Part shown: piece after piece, positions 16,921 through 26,939 of the stretch
Layout: every line of letters begins with the position of its first letter
Numbering within the stretch: position 1 is the stretch's first letter
Origin: Salinicoccus hispanicus
GTDB lineage: Bacteria > Bacillota > Bacilli > Staphylococcales > Salinicoccaceae
Reading direction: 5' to 3'
Assembly (NCBI RefSeq): GCF_009831115.1
Contig: NZ_WUUK01000001.1
Span: forward strand, 186,001-250,000
DNA: 64,000 nucleotides
Made by a program: the position numbers and the translations under genes
The notes under the pieces: generated by a model
What the model saw: only the letters and a program-made list of their open reading frames with translations
Told to the model about the DNA's origin: nothing
Database searches by the model: none

Positions 16921-18987
16921 GTGGCAGATAATCTGGTCATTGTAGAATCACCTGCGAAAGCCAAAACGATAGAGAAATATCTCGGCAAACGATACAAGGT
17001 TGTTGCGTCGATGGGTCACGTTCGTGATTTGCCTCGCAGTCAAACGGGGATAGATACTGATAACAATTATGAGCCTAAATATATTACGATTCGCGGAAAA
17101 GGGCCTCTGCTCAAAGATTTGAAGAAAGAAGCCAACAAAGCGAAAAAAATATTCCTGGCGAGTGACCCGGACCGCGAAGGCGAAGCAATCGCATGGCACT
17201 TGAGCCATGCACTTGGAGAAGACAAGGAATACTACAGGGTAGTGTTCAATGAAATAACAAAGGATGCAATCAAGGAAAGCTTCAAACACCCGGGGGAAAT
17301 CAATCAGAAGCTGGTTGATGCACAGCAGGCACGTCGCATACTCGACCGCCTGGTCGGCTATAACATCTCGCCTGTATTATGGAAGAAAGTGAAAAAAGGA
17401 CTGTCCGCCGGTCGTGTCCAGTCTGTTGCACTCAAGCTGATCATCGACCGTGAAAATGAAATCAGGGCGTTCAAGCCGGAAGAATACTGGACGATCACCG
17501 GCCAGTTCAAATATGGCAAACACAAATTTGAGGGCAAGTTCAACCGTCTGGCTGATGAAAAGATCAAGCTGAAGACGAATGAGCATGTCGAATACGTCCT
17601 GTCGAAGCTCGATGGTGATGCATTCAATGTTGATTCTGTTGAGAAGAAGGAGAAGAAACGTTTCCCGGCCAAGCCGTTCACGACTTCCTCCCTCCAGCAG
17701 GAAGCAGCGAGAAAGCTCAATTTCAAAGCAAGAAAAACAATGATGGTCGCACAGCAGCTCTATGAGGGGATAGACGTCAAGAAGGCCGGTACAATCGGTC
17801 TGATCACCTACATGAGAACGGATTCCACACGGATTTCTCCTGTCGCACAGAAGGAAGCGACCGATTATATCGAGAATCAATATGGCAATGACTTTGTTGG
17901 TCCGAAGCCGTCCGGCAAGAAGACTGAAGGCAGCCAGGATGCTCACGAGGCTGTCCGTCCGACTTCAGCAAACCGGACGCCTGAGAACATGAAGCAGTAT
18001 CTGTCCCGCGACCAGTACAGATTGTACAAACTCATCTGGGATCGCTTCATCGCCAGCTTGATGGCACCTGCAATACTGGATACTGTACGCATGGAAATGT
18101 CGAATAATGGCGTGATCTTCAGAAGCAATGGACAGACGATCAAATTCAAAGGGTTCATGCAGATCTACGTGGAGAGCAGAGATGATGAAGAGGAAGAACT
18201 CAACAATCGTCTGCCTGAAATCGAGGAAGGCGAGACGACGAATTCCGAACAGATCGATCCCAAGCAGCACTTCACACAGCCACCGCCGCGCTTTACTGAA
18301 GCAAGGCTCGTCAAGACGCTTGAAGAAGTGGGGATCGGCCGTCCATCCACCTATGCACCGACGCTTGATACGATCCAGAAGCGAAACTATGTCAAAGTCG
18401 ATCAGAAACGTTTCATTCCGACAGAACTCGGTGAGATCGTCAACCAGTCGGTGACCCAGTACTTCCCGGATATCATCGACGTCGAGTTTACGCGGACGAT
18501 GGAGAAGAGTCTTGATGATATCGCTGAAGGCGATGCGTCGTGGGTCGCTGTCATCGATGAATTCTATAAAGGGTTCGAACCACAGGTTTCCCGGGCGGAT
18601 GAGGAAATGGAAAAGATAGAGATCAAGGATGAGCCTGCCGGCGAGGATTGCGAGAAGTGCGGTTCGCCGATGGTCTATAAGATGGGCCGCTACGGCAAGT
18701 TCATGGCATGCTCCAATTTCCCCGATTGCCGCAACACCAAGGCGATTGTCAAATCAATCGGCGTCAAATGTCCGAAATGCAACGAAGGGGATGTCGTCGA
18801 ACGCAAGTCGAAGAAGAACCGTATCTTCTACGGCTGCGATCGCTATCCGGAATGCGACTTCATTTCATGGGATCGCCCGATCGGCAGAAGCTGTCCGAAG
18901 TGTGAGCACTATCTGGTCGAAACCAAAAAAGGCAAGACGGCAAAAGTGAAATGTACCAATTGCGATTATGAAGAGAAGGCTGAATAA
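16921..18987 (+). CDS. topA: DNA topoisomerase I
   Basis: TopA relaxes negative supercoils by a type IA mechanism. The 688-residue protein begins with the Toprim domain ([19 protein letters not shown], then [14 protein letters not shown]). It has the catalytic segment [15 protein letters not shown] with active-site Tyr about residue 297, and [11 protein letters not shown]. Three C-terminal four-cysteine zinc modules follow: CEKCGSPM...[15 protein letters not shown]...CDRYPEC and CPKCEHYL...CTNC. The start is GTG, eight or so bases after AAGGGGG. A terminator follows. In related genomes trmFO usually comes next; here it does not. Confidence 0.98.
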   Translation: MADNLVIVESPAKAKTIEKYLGKRYKVVASMGHVRDLPRSQTGIDTDNNYEPKYITIRGKGPLLKDLKKEANKAKKIFLASDPDREGEAIAWHLSHALGEDKEYYRVVFNEITKDAIKESFKHPGEINQKLVDAQQARRILDRLVGYNISPVLWKKVKKGLSAGRVQSVALKLIIDRENEIRAFKPEEYWTITGQFKYGKHKFEGKFNRLADEKIKLKTNEHVEYVLSKLDGDAFNVDSVEKKEKKRFPAKPFTTSSLQQEAARKLNFKARKTMMVAQQLYEGIDVKKAGTIGLITYMRTDSTRISPVAQKEATDYIENQYGNDFVGPKPSGKKTEGSQDAHEAVRPTSANRTPENMKQYLSRDQYRLYKLIWDRFIASLMAPAILDTVRMEMSNNGVIFRSNGQTIKFKGFMQIYVESRDDEEEELNNRLPEIEEGETTNSEQIDPKQHFTQPPPRFTEARLVKTLEEVGIGRPSTYAPTLDTIQKRNYVKVDQKRFIPTELGEIVNQSVTQYFPDIIDVEFTRTMEKSLDDIAEGDASWVAVIDEFYKGFEPQVSRADEEMEKIEIKDEPAGEDCEKCGSPMVYKMGRYGKFMACSNFPDCRNTKAIVKSIGVKCPKCNEGDVVERKSKKNRIFYGCDRYPECDFISWDRPIGRSCPKCEHYLVETKKGKTAKVKCTNCDYEEKAE

Positions 18988-19020
18988 AAAAGGCATCCAT
19001 ATTTTTATATGGGCCTTTTT
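18986..19020 (+). terminator. Intrinsic terminator after topA
   Basis: AAAAAGGC and GCCTTTTT flank an inner CCATAT/ATATGG stem with a two-base AT bulge on the 5' arm and a T-rich loop. It overlaps the topA stop codon. Confidence 0.8.
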
Positions 19021-19059
19021 ATTGGGTCTGGACAAAATATTATAAATATTCGTATTATT

Positions 19060-19088
19060 TTGTGCAAAATAGAGCCAAATGGTTTAAT
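19060..19088 (+). promoter_or_regulatory. Possible promoter of xerC-hslVU-codY
   Basis: TTGTGC (19060-19065), a 17-base spacer and TTTAAT (19083-19088) lie in the roughly 200-base gap between topA and xerC. This leaves a leader of about 95 bases in which I see no clear structure. Confidence 0.5.
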
Positions 19089-19189
19089 ATGTATTATTGG
19101 ATACAAGAAATCAATGCCCTCTACCAGTGGCGGTATCCCTATTGTTCAATATTTTCTGCAGAGAAATACATGGTGAAGGCGGGGATTTG

Positions 19190-20071
19190 ATGGATCAGCT
19201 TGAAAAGTTCTTGCAGCAGCTCACATACCAGCGGAATCTTTCTGCGCACACGGTCAGCAACTACAGAAGGGATATCTCGGAATTCCTGCTTTTTTTGGAT
19301 GAGGAGGGCCTGAACATAGAAACCTTCAAGTATATGGATGCGAGGAACTACCTCAACATGCTGTACCAGAAGCAGTTGAAGAAATCCACAGTGTCCAGAA
19401 AGATATCCGCTTTAAGAAGCTTCTATAATCATCTGATCGACAAAGGTGCCATTCCTTCCAATCCATTTACAAGTCTGCCGAACCCTAAGAAGGAAAAGCC
19501 GCTCCCAGGCTTTCTTTATGAAAATGAAGTACGCGGGCTTTTTGATTCCCTGGATCGGGATGCGAAAATGCATGAGCGGGATCTGGCGATTCTGGAACTG
19601 TTCTATGCGACGGGCATGCGGGCTTCCGAACTGCTTGGTCTGACCCTCTCGCGCATCGACTTTGACCACGGTCTGCTGAAAGTCGTCGGAAAGGGCAATA
19701 AGGAAAGAATACTGTCATTTGGCACGCACGCTTCTGATGCACTGAAGTGCTACATCGATAAGCATCAGGATAAGATTGAAGCGAATGGCCCGCTGTGGGT
19801 CAACCACAGGGGCGCTCCCCTGACAGACAGAGGGTTGAGGTATGTCATCAACATGCTGGTAAAAAAGAGTGCCAGTGATCTTCATCTTCATCCGCATAAG
19901 ATCAGGCACACTTTTGCGACACATATGCTGAATAACGGGGCAGATCTGAGGGCGGTGCAGGAACTGCTCGGCCATGAATCGCTTTCAACGACCCAGAAGT
20001 ATACGCACGTATCCAAAGAGCAGCTTAGAAAAACCTATCTGGAACATCATCCAGCCAATCAGAAGAGGTGA
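19190..20071 (+). CDS. xerC: Tyrosine recombinase XerC
   Basis: XerC resolves chromosome dimers at dif with XerD. The 293-residue protein has the N-terminal SAM-like core-binding domain ([17 protein letters not shown]) and the catalytic domain. All catalytic residues are seen: R144 ([12 protein letters not shown]), K168 ([10 protein letters not shown]), H236/R239 ([13 protein letters not shown]), H262 ([17 protein letters not shown]) and the nucleophile Y271. The ATG at 19190 is chosen; the frame is open to 19097, but those residues are unlike the family, and GGCGGGG lies just before 19190. It sits before hslV with a 4-base gap, the conserved xerC-clpQ-clpY-codY order. Confidence 0.96.
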   Translation: MDQLEKFLQQLTYQRNLSAHTVSNYRRDISEFLLFLDEEGLNIETFKYMDARNYLNMLYQKQLKKSTVSRKISALRSFYNHLIDKGAIPSNPFTSLPNPKKEKPLPGFLYENEVRGLFDSLDRDAKMHERDLAILELFYATGMRASELLGLTLSRIDFDHGLLKVVGKGNKERILSFGTHASDALKCYIDKHQDKIEANGPLWVNHRGAPLTDRGLRYVINMLVKKSASDLHLHPHKIRHTFATHMLNNGADLRAVQELLGHESLSTTQKYTHVSKEQLRKTYLEHHPANQKR

Positions 20072-20075
20072 AACA

Positions 20076-20615
20076 ATGGCAATAAAAGGGACTACGATAT
20101 TCGCCATTCGTCATAATGACAAGATGGCGATGGCAGGCGACGGCCAGGTGACGCTCGGCAACCAGGTCGTCATGAAGCATACTGCACGAAAGGTCAGGCG
20201 GCTGTTCGATGATAAGGTCGTCGCAGGATTTGCCGGGAGTGTAGCGGATGCATTCACACTGTTCGAGAAGTTTGAAGCGAATCTCCATGCATATAATGGC
20301 AACATGACACGGGCAGCTGTAGAGCTTGCCAAGGAGTGGAGAGGCGATAAGATTCTGAGACAGCTTGAAGCCATGCTGATTGTCATGGATCGGGAGACGC
20401 TGCTGCTTGTCAGTGGAACCGGGGAGGTCATCGAGCCGGATGACGGCATCCTCGCCATCGGTAGCGGGGGCAACTTCGCACTCAGTGCAGGCCGTGCCAT
20501 GAAGCGGCATGGAGATGCGCTCAGTGCCGAAACCATTGCTAGGGACAGCCTGCTCATTGCGAGCGAAATCTGCGTCTTCACAAATGACCATATAACTGTA
20601 GAAACGATTGAGTAA
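20076..20615 (+). CDS. hslV: ATP-dependent protease peptidase subunit HslV (ClpQ)
   Basis: HslV forms a double hexameric peptidase ring that works with HslU. The 179-residue protein matches the family throughout ([58 protein letters not shown]). The N-terminus is [13 protein letters not shown], so the catalytic threonine (TTI) is preceded by a short propeptide and residue 2 is Ala. The ATG at 20076 follows AGAGGTG directly after the xerC stop. An earlier in-frame ATG at 19974 is inside xerC and rejected. hslU follows after 14 bases. Confidence 0.98.
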   Translation: MAIKGTTIFAIRHNDKMAMAGDGQVTLGNQVVMKHTARKVRRLFDDKVVAGFAGSVADAFTLFEKFEANLHAYNGNMTRAAVELAKEWRGDKILRQLEAMLIVMDRETLLLVSGTGEVIEPDDGILAIGSGGNFALSAGRAMKRHGDALSAETIARDSLLIASEICVFTNDHITVETIE

Positions 20616-20629
20616 AAGGAGCGTTCGAA

Positions 20630-22000
20630 TTGAGACAAAATCTTACTCCAAGGGAGATTACTGCTAAACTTGATGACGATATCATCGGTCAGCAGGAAGC
20701 GAAGCGCAAAGTGGCGATCGCAATGCGCAACCGCTATCGCCGCATGCTGCTTGATTCTTCACTGAAAGATGAAGTCATACCTAAAAATATTCTGATGATC
20801 GGCCCGACCGGAGTCGGCAAGACAGAGATAGCCAGAAGAATGGCCAGACTGACCGGCGCTCCGTTTTCAAAAGTGGAGGCGACAAAGTTCACTGAAGTCG
20901 GCTATGTAGGCCGCGATGTCGAAAGCATGGTACGTGATCTGGTTGAAGCCAGTGTCCGTATCGTCAAGGAAGAGAAGATGAAGCTCGTGGAAGATGATGC
21001 CCGTAAGCTTGCCGAGGAACGGCTCGTCGGTCTTCTTGCGCCAGGCGAGAAGCGCAGCCAGGCGAGTTCCAATCCTTTTGAAATGTTCATGAACCAGCAG
21101 TCCGATGATGAGCAGGAGGAAGTGACACCTGAAGTAAGGGCCAAGCGGATGAATCTGAGGGAAAAACTCGCAGCGGGTCTGCTTGAGGATACGGATGTGT
21201 CGATTGAAGTCGAGCAGGAACAGAATTCGATGGGCATGATGCCCCCAGGAATGGATGCAGGCGGCATGCAGGACATGCTGAAGCAGTTCATGCCGAAGAA
21301 TAAGCACAAGCGGACCATGCCGGTCAGGAAGGCCCGTGAATATCTGAAGCGTGAAGAGGCCGAAAAGATTGTCGATACCGACAATGTCAATGACGAGGCC
21401 ATTACACTTGCTGAGACGATGGGCATCATCTTCATTGATGAGATGGATAAGATCGCCAAAGGCAGCCAGAACTCGGGCGATGTTTCGAGAGAAGGCGTCC
21501 AGCGGGATATCCTGCCGATAGTCGAAGGCAGCACGGTCCAGACGAAGTACGGACCGATAGACACTGAACACATCCTGTTCATCGGTGCCGGTGCTTTCCA
21601 TGTCGCCAAGCCGAGTGATCTGATTCCTGAACTCCAGGGACGCTTCCCGATCCGTGTCGAACTCGACAAGCTCAAGACCGAAGATTTCGTCAGGATACTC
21701 AAGGAACCGAAGAGTTCACTGATCAAGCAGTACGAGGCACTGCTGGAAACAGAAGGGGTATCCATTTCATTCACTGATGAAGCAATACAGGAAGTTGCCT
21801 CCATTGCTTTTGAAGTGAACAATGATACAGATGATATCGGCGCAAGACGACTGCATACAATACTTGAAACGCTGCTCGAAGAGCTTCTATTTGAAGCGAG
21901 TGGCATGCAAGGTGCCCAAGTGGAAATTACAAAGCAGTACGTGGAATCAAAATTGAACAACATCAAGTCCGATAAGAACTTGAGTGCTTTCATACTATAA
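20630..22000 (+). CDS. hslU: ATP-dependent protease ATPase subunit HslU (ClpY)
   Basis: HslU is the AAA+ unfoldase that feeds substrates to HslV. The 456-residue product has [34 protein letters not shown], Walker [14 protein letters not shown] from residue 58, the pore-loop region [18 protein letters not shown], the inserted I domain (about 110-240), Walker [13 protein letters not shown] and the sensor/ADP region [13 protein letters not shown]. The C-terminus NLSAFIL matches the family tail that inserts into HslV. The start is TTG with AAAGGAG upstream. It is followed by codY after 19 bases. Confidence 0.98.
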   Translation: MRQNLTPREITAKLDDDIIGQQEAKRKVAIAMRNRYRRMLLDSSLKDEVIPKNILMIGPTGVGKTEIARRMARLTGAPFSKVEATKFTEVGYVGRDVESMVRDLVEASVRIVKEEKMKLVEDDARKLAEERLVGLLAPGEKRSQASSNPFEMFMNQQSDDEQEEVTPEVRAKRMNLREKLAAGLLEDTDVSIEVEQEQNSMGMMPPGMDAGGMQDMLKQFMPKNKHKRTMPVRKAREYLKREEAEKIVDTDNVNDEAITLAETMGIIFIDEMDKIAKGSQNSGDVSREGVQRDILPIVEGSTVQTKYGPIDTEHILFIGAGAFHVAKPSDLIPELQGRFPIRVELDKLKTEDFVRILKEPKSSLIKQYEALLETEGVSISFTDEAIQEVASIAFEVNNDTDDIGARRLHTILETLLEELLFEASGMQGAQVEITKQYVESKLNNIKSDKNLSAFIL

Positions 22001-22019
22001 ATCTAAAGGAGAAATACAC

Positions 22020-22790
22020 ATGATGAACCTACTACAGAAAACAAGAGAGATCAATAAGCTGATTCAGAGCAATCACGGCGTTAAAGTGGATTTTAAAGAA
22101 GTATCGGAGAAAGTGAGCCGCGTGCTCGAATGCAACGTATTCATCGTTTCAAGAAAAGGCAAGCTGCTCGGATATGGCATCAATCAGAAAATCGAAAATG
22201 ACCGTATTGTGGATATGCTGGAAGAAAGAAGATTCCCTGATGAGTACGTTGAGAGAATCATGAAAATCAGCGAAACACAGGAAAATATAGAATTTGAAGA
22301 TGAGCTGACAGTCTTCCCGACGGAAGATTCCTTCCAGGATTCCGAAACTTGCATCGTGCCGATTTTCGGTGGCGGCGAGCGTCTCGGTACACTGGTACTC
22401 GGCCGTGTATCCAAGGCATTCAAGGAAGAGGACCTGGTACTGGCAGAGTACGCAGGCACAGTAGTAGGCATGGAGATCCTCCGAGAAAAGCAGGAAGAGA
22501 TCGAGCAGAAGGCGCGCGACAAAGCAAGCATCGCCATGGCGATCCGTTCACTGTCCTATTCGGAAAGAGAAGCGATCGAACACATCTTTGATGAATTGGA
22601 TGCGGATGAAGGACTGCTTGTAGCATCCAAAGTTGCAGACCGGGTGGGCATTACACGTTCCGTCATCGTCAATGCACTGCGCAAGCTTGAAAGTGCCGGC
22701 GTCATTGAATCCCGTTCCCTCGGCATGAAAGGGACATTCATCAAGGTCAAAAAAGAAGACTTCCTGCCTGAACTCAGAAAAGAAAGCTAA
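22020..22790 (+). CDS. codY: GTP/branched-chain amino acid-sensing transcriptional regulator CodY
   Basis: CodY represses nutrient-acquisition and biosynthesis genes when GTP and isoleucine are plentiful. The 256-residue protein starts [16 protein letters not shown] and has the GAF ligand-binding domain ([30 protein letters not shown]), a linker helix ([13 protein letters not shown]) and the C-terminal winged helix-turn-helix [32 protein letters not shown]. The start used is 22020, eight bases after AAAGGAG; the next codon (22023) is also ATG and equally acceptable. It is the last gene of the xerC-hslV-hslU-codY cluster. Confidence 0.97.
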   Translation: MMNLLQKTREINKLIQSNHGVKVDFKEVSEKVSRVLECNVFIVSRKGKLLGYGINQKIENDRIVDMLEERRFPDEYVERIMKISETQENIEFEDELTVFPTEDSFQDSETCIVPIFGGGERLGTLVLGRVSKAFKEEDLVLAEYAGTVVGMEILREKQEEIEQKARDKASIAMAIRSLSYSEREAIEHIFDELDADEGLLVASKVADRVGITRSVIVNALRKLESAGVIESRSLGMKGTFIKVKKEDFLPELRKES

Positions 22791-22805
22791 ACAGCAATCT
22801 TTAGT

Positions 22806-22834
22806 TTGATTTACAGGGCTTTATGTGTTATAGT
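22806..22834 (+). promoter_or_regulatory. Promoter of rpsB (sigma-A type)
   Basis: TTGATT (22806-22811), a 17-base spacer and TATAGT (22829-22834) begin 16 bases after codY. Confidence 0.7.
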
Positions 22835-22840
22835 ATTAAA

Positions 22841-22947
22841 CGGCTGAAAACAGCCCACTACACACAGTAGAGTGAATTGGAGACTGGTGCCTTATGGTCG
22901 TTTCCAAAGCTGTACTGGAGGGAAAAAACCAGAGGAGGAAATTAATC
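22841..22947 (+). other. rpsB 5' leader with hairpin
   Basis: A leader of about 105 bases precedes rpsB. It begins with a GGCTG-AAAA-CAGCC hairpin (22842-22855). It also holds an ATG at 22894 in frame with rpsB but without a good ribosome binding site. Leaders of ribosomal protein operons are often autoregulatory; I recognise no defined family here. Confidence 0.4.
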
Positions 22948-23712
22948 ATGGCAGTAATTACTATGAAGCAACTGCTTGAAGCTGGTGTACATTTCGGACA
23001 CCAGACACGTCGTTGGAATCCTAAGATGAAGAGATACATCTTCACGGAAAGAAACGGCATCTACATCATCGATCTTCAGAAGACAGTCAAAAAAGTAGGG
23101 GAAGCTTACGATTTCGTCAAGAGCATCTCTGAAGAAGGCGGAAAAGTTCTGTTTGTTGGTACTAAAAAACAGGCTCAGGACGCTATTAAAGAAGAAGCTG
23201 AGCGCGCAGGTCAACTCTACGTTAACCAAAGATGGCTCGGTGGGATTCTGACAAACTACAAAACAATTTCAAAACGTATCAGACGTATTGATGAAATTGA
23301 AAAAATGGAAGCGGACGGCACATTTGAAGTACTTCCTAAAAAAGAAGTCATGGAACTTCGCAAAGAATACGATCGTCTGATCAAATTCCTTGGCGGTATC
23401 CGCGACATGAAGGAAATGCCTAAAGCACTCTTCATTGTAGACCCTAGAAAAGAACGCAATGCAATAATGGAAGCTAAAAAACTCAACATTCCGATCGTCG
23501 CAATGGTCGATACCAACTGTGATCCGGACGAAATCGACTATGTCATCCCGGCAAACGATGATGCCATCCGTGCGGTCAGACTCATGACAAGCAAAATGGC
23601 TGATGCAGTGATGGAAGGACAGCGTGGCGTATCTGATGAAGAAGTCGCTGCAGAACAGAATATCAATATGGACGAGAGTTCAGAAGAGACTGTAGAAGCA
23701 GGCGAAAGATAA
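22948..23712 (+). CDS. rpsB: 30S ribosomal protein S2
   Basis: S2 binds late at the 30S neck and is needed for S1/bS1-like interaction and initiation. The 254-residue protein starts [27 protein letters not shown] and includes [58 protein letters not shown] and an acidic C-terminal tail, all standard. The ATG at 22948 is 9 bases after GAGGAGG; the upstream extension to 22894 lacks support. It has its own promoter and long leader and is followed by tsf after a hairpin, giving the usual rpsB-tsf pair. Confidence 0.99.
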   Translation: MAVITMKQLLEAGVHFGHQTRRWNPKMKRYIFTERNGIYIIDLQKTVKKVGEAYDFVKSISEEGGKVLFVGTKKQAQDAIKEEAERAGQLYVNQRWLGGILTNYKTISKRIRRIDEIEKMEADGTFEVLPKKEVMELRKEYDRLIKFLGGIRDMKEMPKALFIVDPRKERNAIMEAKKLNIPIVAMVDTNCDPDEIDYVIPANDDAIRAVRLMTSKMADAVMEGQRGVSDEEVAAEQNINMDESSEETVEAGER

Positions 23713-23725
23713 TAAATTGTTTGAC

Positions 23726-23762
23726 AATGGTGATAAGTAGCTTATTCTTATCACCATTTTTA
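23726..23762 (+). terminator. Terminator/attenuator between rpsB and tsf
   Basis: AATGGTGATAAG and CTTATCACCATT make a 12-bp perfect stem with a 9-base loop, followed by TTTTT. No clear promoter is visible before tsf, so readthrough probably sets the S2 to EF-Ts ratio. Confidence 0.8.
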
Positions 23763-23813
23763 AAAGATGGGAAGCTTTTCCCGGTCAATAATACGATTCC
23801 AGGAGGATGAAAA

Positions 23814-24692
23814 ATGGCTATTTCTGCAAAATTGGTTAAAGAACTGCGCGAGAAAACTGGCGCTGGCATGATGGATTGTAAAAAGGCGCTTCAGGAAACT
23901 GATGGCGATCTCGACAAAGCGGTAGACTATCTCCGTGAAAAAGGGATTTCCAAAGCTGCTAAAAAAGCGGACCGTATCGCTGCTGAAGGTATCGTCCATG
24001 TGGCATCCAAAGGCAATGACGGTGTCATCGTGGAAATCAACTCTGAAACCGACTTCGTTGCACGCAACGTCGAATTCCAGCAGCTTGTCAAAGATGTGGC
24101 AGATCACATCCTTGAAACAAAGCCTGCTGATATTGAAGCACTCAACAATTCTGAAATGAACGGCAAGAAAGTTGACGATGTCATGAATGAAGCAGTTGCT
24201 AAAATTGGCGAAAAGCTCACTCTTAGAAGATTCGCTCTTGCTGAGAAGACAGACAACGATGCTTTCGGCGAATATCTTCACATGGGTGGACGCATCGGCG
24301 TGCTTACGCTTGTTGAAGGTTCCACTGATTTCCAGGCAGCAAAAGATGTTGCAATGCACGCTGCAGCACTGAATCCTAAATATGTCTCCAAAGACCAGGT
24401 ATCACAGGAAGAACTTGAGCACGAAAGAGAAGTTCTGAAACAGCAGGCCCTGAATGAAGGCAAGCCTGAGAAGATCGTCGACAAAATGGTGGAAGGCAGA
24501 ATGCGCAAGTATCTCGAAGAGATCTGCATTGTGGACCAGCCATTCGTCAAAGATGCTGACCAGACTGTTGAGCAATTCCTGAAATCAAAAGGTGGAGAAC
24601 TCAAGAATTTCATCCGCTTTGAAGTAGGCGAAGGCCTCGAGAAAAGACAGGAAAACTTCGCAGACGAAGTAATGGGTCAAGTGAATAAATAA
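23814..24692 (+). CDS. tsf: Translation elongation factor Ts
   Basis: EF-Ts exchanges GDP for GTP on EF-Tu. The 292-residue protein begins with the UBA-like domain [27 protein letters not shown]. It contains [13 protein letters not shown], the EF-Tu contact region, then [14 protein letters not shown] and the C-terminal [21 protein letters not shown]. The ATG is preceded by AGGAGGA. Length is the Firmicutes norm. It is followed by a UUCG-tetraloop terminator and then pyrH. Confidence 0.99.
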   Translation: MAISAKLVKELREKTGAGMMDCKKALQETDGDLDKAVDYLREKGISKAAKKADRIAAEGIVHVASKGNDGVIVEINSETDFVARNVEFQQLVKDVADHILETKPADIEALNNSEMNGKKVDDVMNEAVAKIGEKLTLRRFALAEKTDNDAFGEYLHMGGRIGVLTLVEGSTDFQAAKDVAMHAAALNPKYVSKDQVSQEELEHEREVLKQQALNEGKPEKIVDKMVEGRMRKYLEEICIVDQPFVKDADQTVEQFLKSKGGELKNFIRFEVGEGLEKRQENFADEVMGQVNK

Positions 24693-24693
24693 T

Positions 24694-24719
24694 AAAAAGA
24701 CACTTCGGTGTCTTTTTTT
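24694..24719 (+). terminator. Terminator after tsf
   Basis: AAAAAGACAC-TTCG-GTGTCTTTTTTT is a compact hairpin with the very stable C(UUCG)G loop and a seven-base T run. Confidence 0.9.
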
Positions 24720-24760
24720 CTAAACAGATAGAACATTAAATTATGTAAGGATGGAGACAT

Positions 24761-25483
24761 ATGCCTGAAACTTCCAAATTTAAACGTATTGTACTGAAAC
24801 TGAGTGGAGAAGCTCTGGCTGGAGACGATGGTTTCGGCATCAACCCGGTCGTAATCAAAAATATAGCAGAGCAGGTTGTAGATGCCAAAAGTCTGGATGT
24901 AGAGATTGCTGTCATCGTCGGTGGCGGCAACATCTGGCGTGGAAAAGTAGGCAGCGACCTCGGCATGGACCGCGGCACTGCGGACTACATGGGAATGCTT
25001 GCAACAGTAATGAACTCCCTGGCACTGCAGGATAGTCTCGAACAGCTCGGCTGTGAGACCCGTGTACTGACATCGATTGAAATGAAACAGGTTGCTGAAC
25101 CCTACATCAGAAGGCGTGCAATCAGACATCTTGAAAAGGGTCGCATCGTCATTTTTGCAGCCGGTATCGGCAATCCATACTTCTCAACTGATACGACTGC
25201 AGCACTGCGTGCAGCCGAAGTGGAAGCGGATGTCATCCTGATGGGTAAAAATAACGTGGATGGTGTCTATTCTGCGGATCCTAAGCTGGATGCGACTGCC
25301 TTCAAGTACGATACATTGACTTATATGGAAATGCTGCAGGAGAACCTGCAGGTCATGGATGCCACTGCTTCATCCTTTTGCATGGACAATGATATACCGC
25401 TTGTGGTATTTTCGATTACAGAAGAAGGTAATATCAAACGTGCTGTTTCAGGCGAGACAATCGGTACGGAAATCAAAAAGTAA
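24761..25483 (+). CDS. pyrH: UMP kinase
   Basis: PyrH phosphorylates UMP to UDP in pyrimidine synthesis and belongs to the amino-acid-kinase fold, not the eukaryotic-type NMP kinases. The 240-residue protein shows [69 protein letters not shown] and [15 protein letters not shown]. Length and motifs are canonical. The ATG is preceded by GATGGAG. It is followed by frr after 15 bases, the conserved tsf-pyrH-frr-uppS order. Confidence 0.98.
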   Translation: MPETSKFKRIVLKLSGEALAGDDGFGINPVVIKNIAEQVVDAKSLDVEIAVIVGGGNIWRGKVGSDLGMDRGTADYMGMLATVMNSLALQDSLEQLGCETRVLTSIEMKQVAEPYIRRRAIRHLEKGRIVIFAAGIGNPYFSTDTTAALRAAEVEADVILMGKNNVDGVYSADPKLDATAFKYDTLTYMEMLQENLQVMDATASSFCMDNDIPLVVFSITEEGNIKRAVSGETIGTEIKK

Positions 25484-25498
25484 TGGGAGAGAAATAGT

Positions 25499-26056
25499 AT
25501 GAGTGAATCTGTCTTGAAAGACACCAGATCGAAGATGCAGAAATCTTTGGATAACCTGAGCCGCGAACTGGCTGCAATCCGCACAGGTCGTGCGAATTCA
25601 AACATGCTGGACCGTGTGACGGTCGACTACTATGGTGCACAGACACCGGTCAACCAGCTTGCAGGCATTTCAGTTCCTGAAGCACGGATGATTACAGTGA
25701 CACCATATGACAAGAGTTCTGTGGATGATGTGCTTAAAGCCATCCAGCAGGCCGACCTTGGAGTCAATCCGACAAGCGATGGTACGATGATCCGCATCAC
25801 TGTACCTCAGCTGACTGAGGAGCGCCGCAAGGAGTTCGTCAAAGATGCACGCAAGGAAGGCGAGAATGCTAAAGTTGCAGTCCGCAATGTCCGTCGCGAA
25901 TCCAACGACGAACTGAAGAGTCTTCAGAAGGATGGAGAGCTCACTGAAGATGACCTGAAAGGTTACACAGAGGATGTCCAGCAGCTGACAAACGACTATA
26001 TCGAGAAAATCGATAAGATGTGTGATGAAAAAGAAAGCAGCATCATGGAAGTCTGA
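25499..26056 (+). CDS. frr: Ribosome recycling factor
   Basis: RRF, with EF-G, splits post-termination ribosomes. The 185-residue protein is the usual length and shows the three-helix-bundle signature [21 protein letters not shown], the beta domain ([39 protein letters not shown]) and the C-terminal helix with [19 protein letters not shown]. The ATG follows GGGAGAG. A strong terminator lies 14 bases after its stop, so the downstream uppS operon is a separate unit. Confidence 0.99.
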   Translation: MSESVLKDTRSKMQKSLDNLSRELAAIRTGRANSNMLDRVTVDYYGAQTPVNQLAGISVPEARMITVTPYDKSSVDDVLKAIQQADLGVNPTSDGTMIRITVPQLTEERRKEFVKDARKEGENAKVAVRNVRRESNDELKSLQKDGELTEDDLKGYTEDVQQLTNDYIEKIDKMCDEKESSIMEV

Positions 26057-26069
26057 TTCATTATCCAAA

Positions 26070-26097
26070 GGGCAGGATTTTCCTGCCTGTTTTTTTA
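26070..26097 (+). terminator. Terminator after frr
   Basis: GGCAGGA-TTT-TCCTGCC is followed by TGTTTTTTT. Confidence 0.88.
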
Positions 26098-26127
26098 TGT
26101 CCTCTATTTTGTGGTAGAATAAAGTGA

Positions 26128-26156
26128 TTGAGGACTCGATATTATCAATGTATACT
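26128..26156 (+). promoter_or_regulatory. Promoter of uppS-cdsA-dxr-rseP-proS
   Basis: TTGAGG (26128-26133), a 17-base spacer and TATACT (26151-26156) lie 30 bases before uppS, just after the frr terminator. Confidence 0.65.
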
Positions 26157-26185
26157 AATAATTATAATGCTTCAGGAGGATTGTT

Positions 26186-26938
26186 ATGTTTGGTTGGAAG
26201 AAGCACAAGAAGACCGATTCCGATAAAGCGCTGCCCGAACATATCGCCATCATCATGGATGGAAATGGAAGGTACGCCAAAAAGAAAAATAAACCAAGAG
26301 TGCATGGTCACTATGAAGGCATGCAGAATGTAAAAAGCATTACAAGGCATGCTTCGGATCTCGGTATAAAGTATTTGACACTATATGCTTTTTCCACAGA
26401 GAACTGGTCCCGGCCTAAAAGCGAAGTAAGCTATCTGATGAAACTGCCGGGTGATTTTCTTGGTACATTCCTGCCTGAACTCATCGAGAAGAACGTCAGG
26501 ATAACGACCATTGGAAATATGGATGGTCTGCCCATACATACGACAAAAGCAGTACAGGATGCAGTGGAGAAAACCGCTCACAATACGGGTCTGAATCTTA
26601 TATTTGCACTCAACTATGGTGGGCGTGACGAACTGATCCAGGCTTTTCAGGCAATGGCCGAGCAGGTATCGAACGGTAGTCTCGGATCGAATGAGATTAC
26701 AGGTGAGATGATCGACAGTCATCTGATGACATCGAGTATACCTGATCCGGAAATGCTCATACGTACGAGTGGAGAATACAGGTTGAGCAATTTCCTGCTA
26801 TGGCAGTCATCATACAGTGAACTGTTTTTCACAGACACGCTGTGGCCTGAATTCACAACAGACGAACTCGACCATATGATTTCGCAATACCGCAAACGTG
26901 AGAGAAGGTTCGGGGGACTTAACCAGGAGGAGGAATGA
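26186..26938 (+). CDS. uppS: Undecaprenyl diphosphate synthase (isoprenyl transferase)
   Basis: UppS makes C55 undecaprenyl diphosphate, the lipid carrier for peptidoglycan and teichoic acid precursors. The 250-residue protein has [54 protein letters not shown] and [25 protein letters not shown], covering the catalytic Asp and diphosphate-binding residues. The usual Trp in MDGNGRWA is Tyr here, a conservative change. The ATG follows CAGGAGGA. cdsA begins two bases after its stop. It supplies the carrier that the csbB system elsewhere in the window would use. Confidence 0.98.
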   Translation: MFGWKKHKKTDSDKALPEHIAIIMDGNGRYAKKKNKPRVHGHYEGMQNVKSITRHASDLGIKYLTLYAFSTENWSRPKSEVSYLMKLPGDFLGTFLPELIEKNVRITTIGNMDGLPIHTTKAVQDAVEKTAHNTGLNLIFALNYGGRDELIQAFQAMAEQVSNGSLGSNEITGEMIDSHLMTSSIPDPEMLIRTSGEYRLSNFLLWQSSYSELFFTDTLWPEFTTDELDHMISQYRKRERRFGGLNQEEE

Positions 26939-26939
26939 C

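Noticed and set aside
19097-19189. N-terminal extension of xerC or remnant of trmFO upstream of xerC
   Set aside because: The translated stretch resembles neither XerC nor TrmFO, and the xerC start at 19190 has a suitable ribosome binding site.
20902-21993. A 363-codon open frame on the minus strand inside hslU
   Set aside because: Ser-rich composition and full overlap with a canonical HslU show it is the antisense shadow of a high-G+C third-position gene.
22894-22947. In-frame N-terminal extension of rpsB from ATG 22894
   Set aside because: No ribosome binding site, no similarity to S2, and a strong GAGGAGG precedes the normal start.
26124-26333. A 69-codon frame overlapping the uppS start
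   Set aside because: It spans the uppS promoter and start codon in another frame and has no supporting features.
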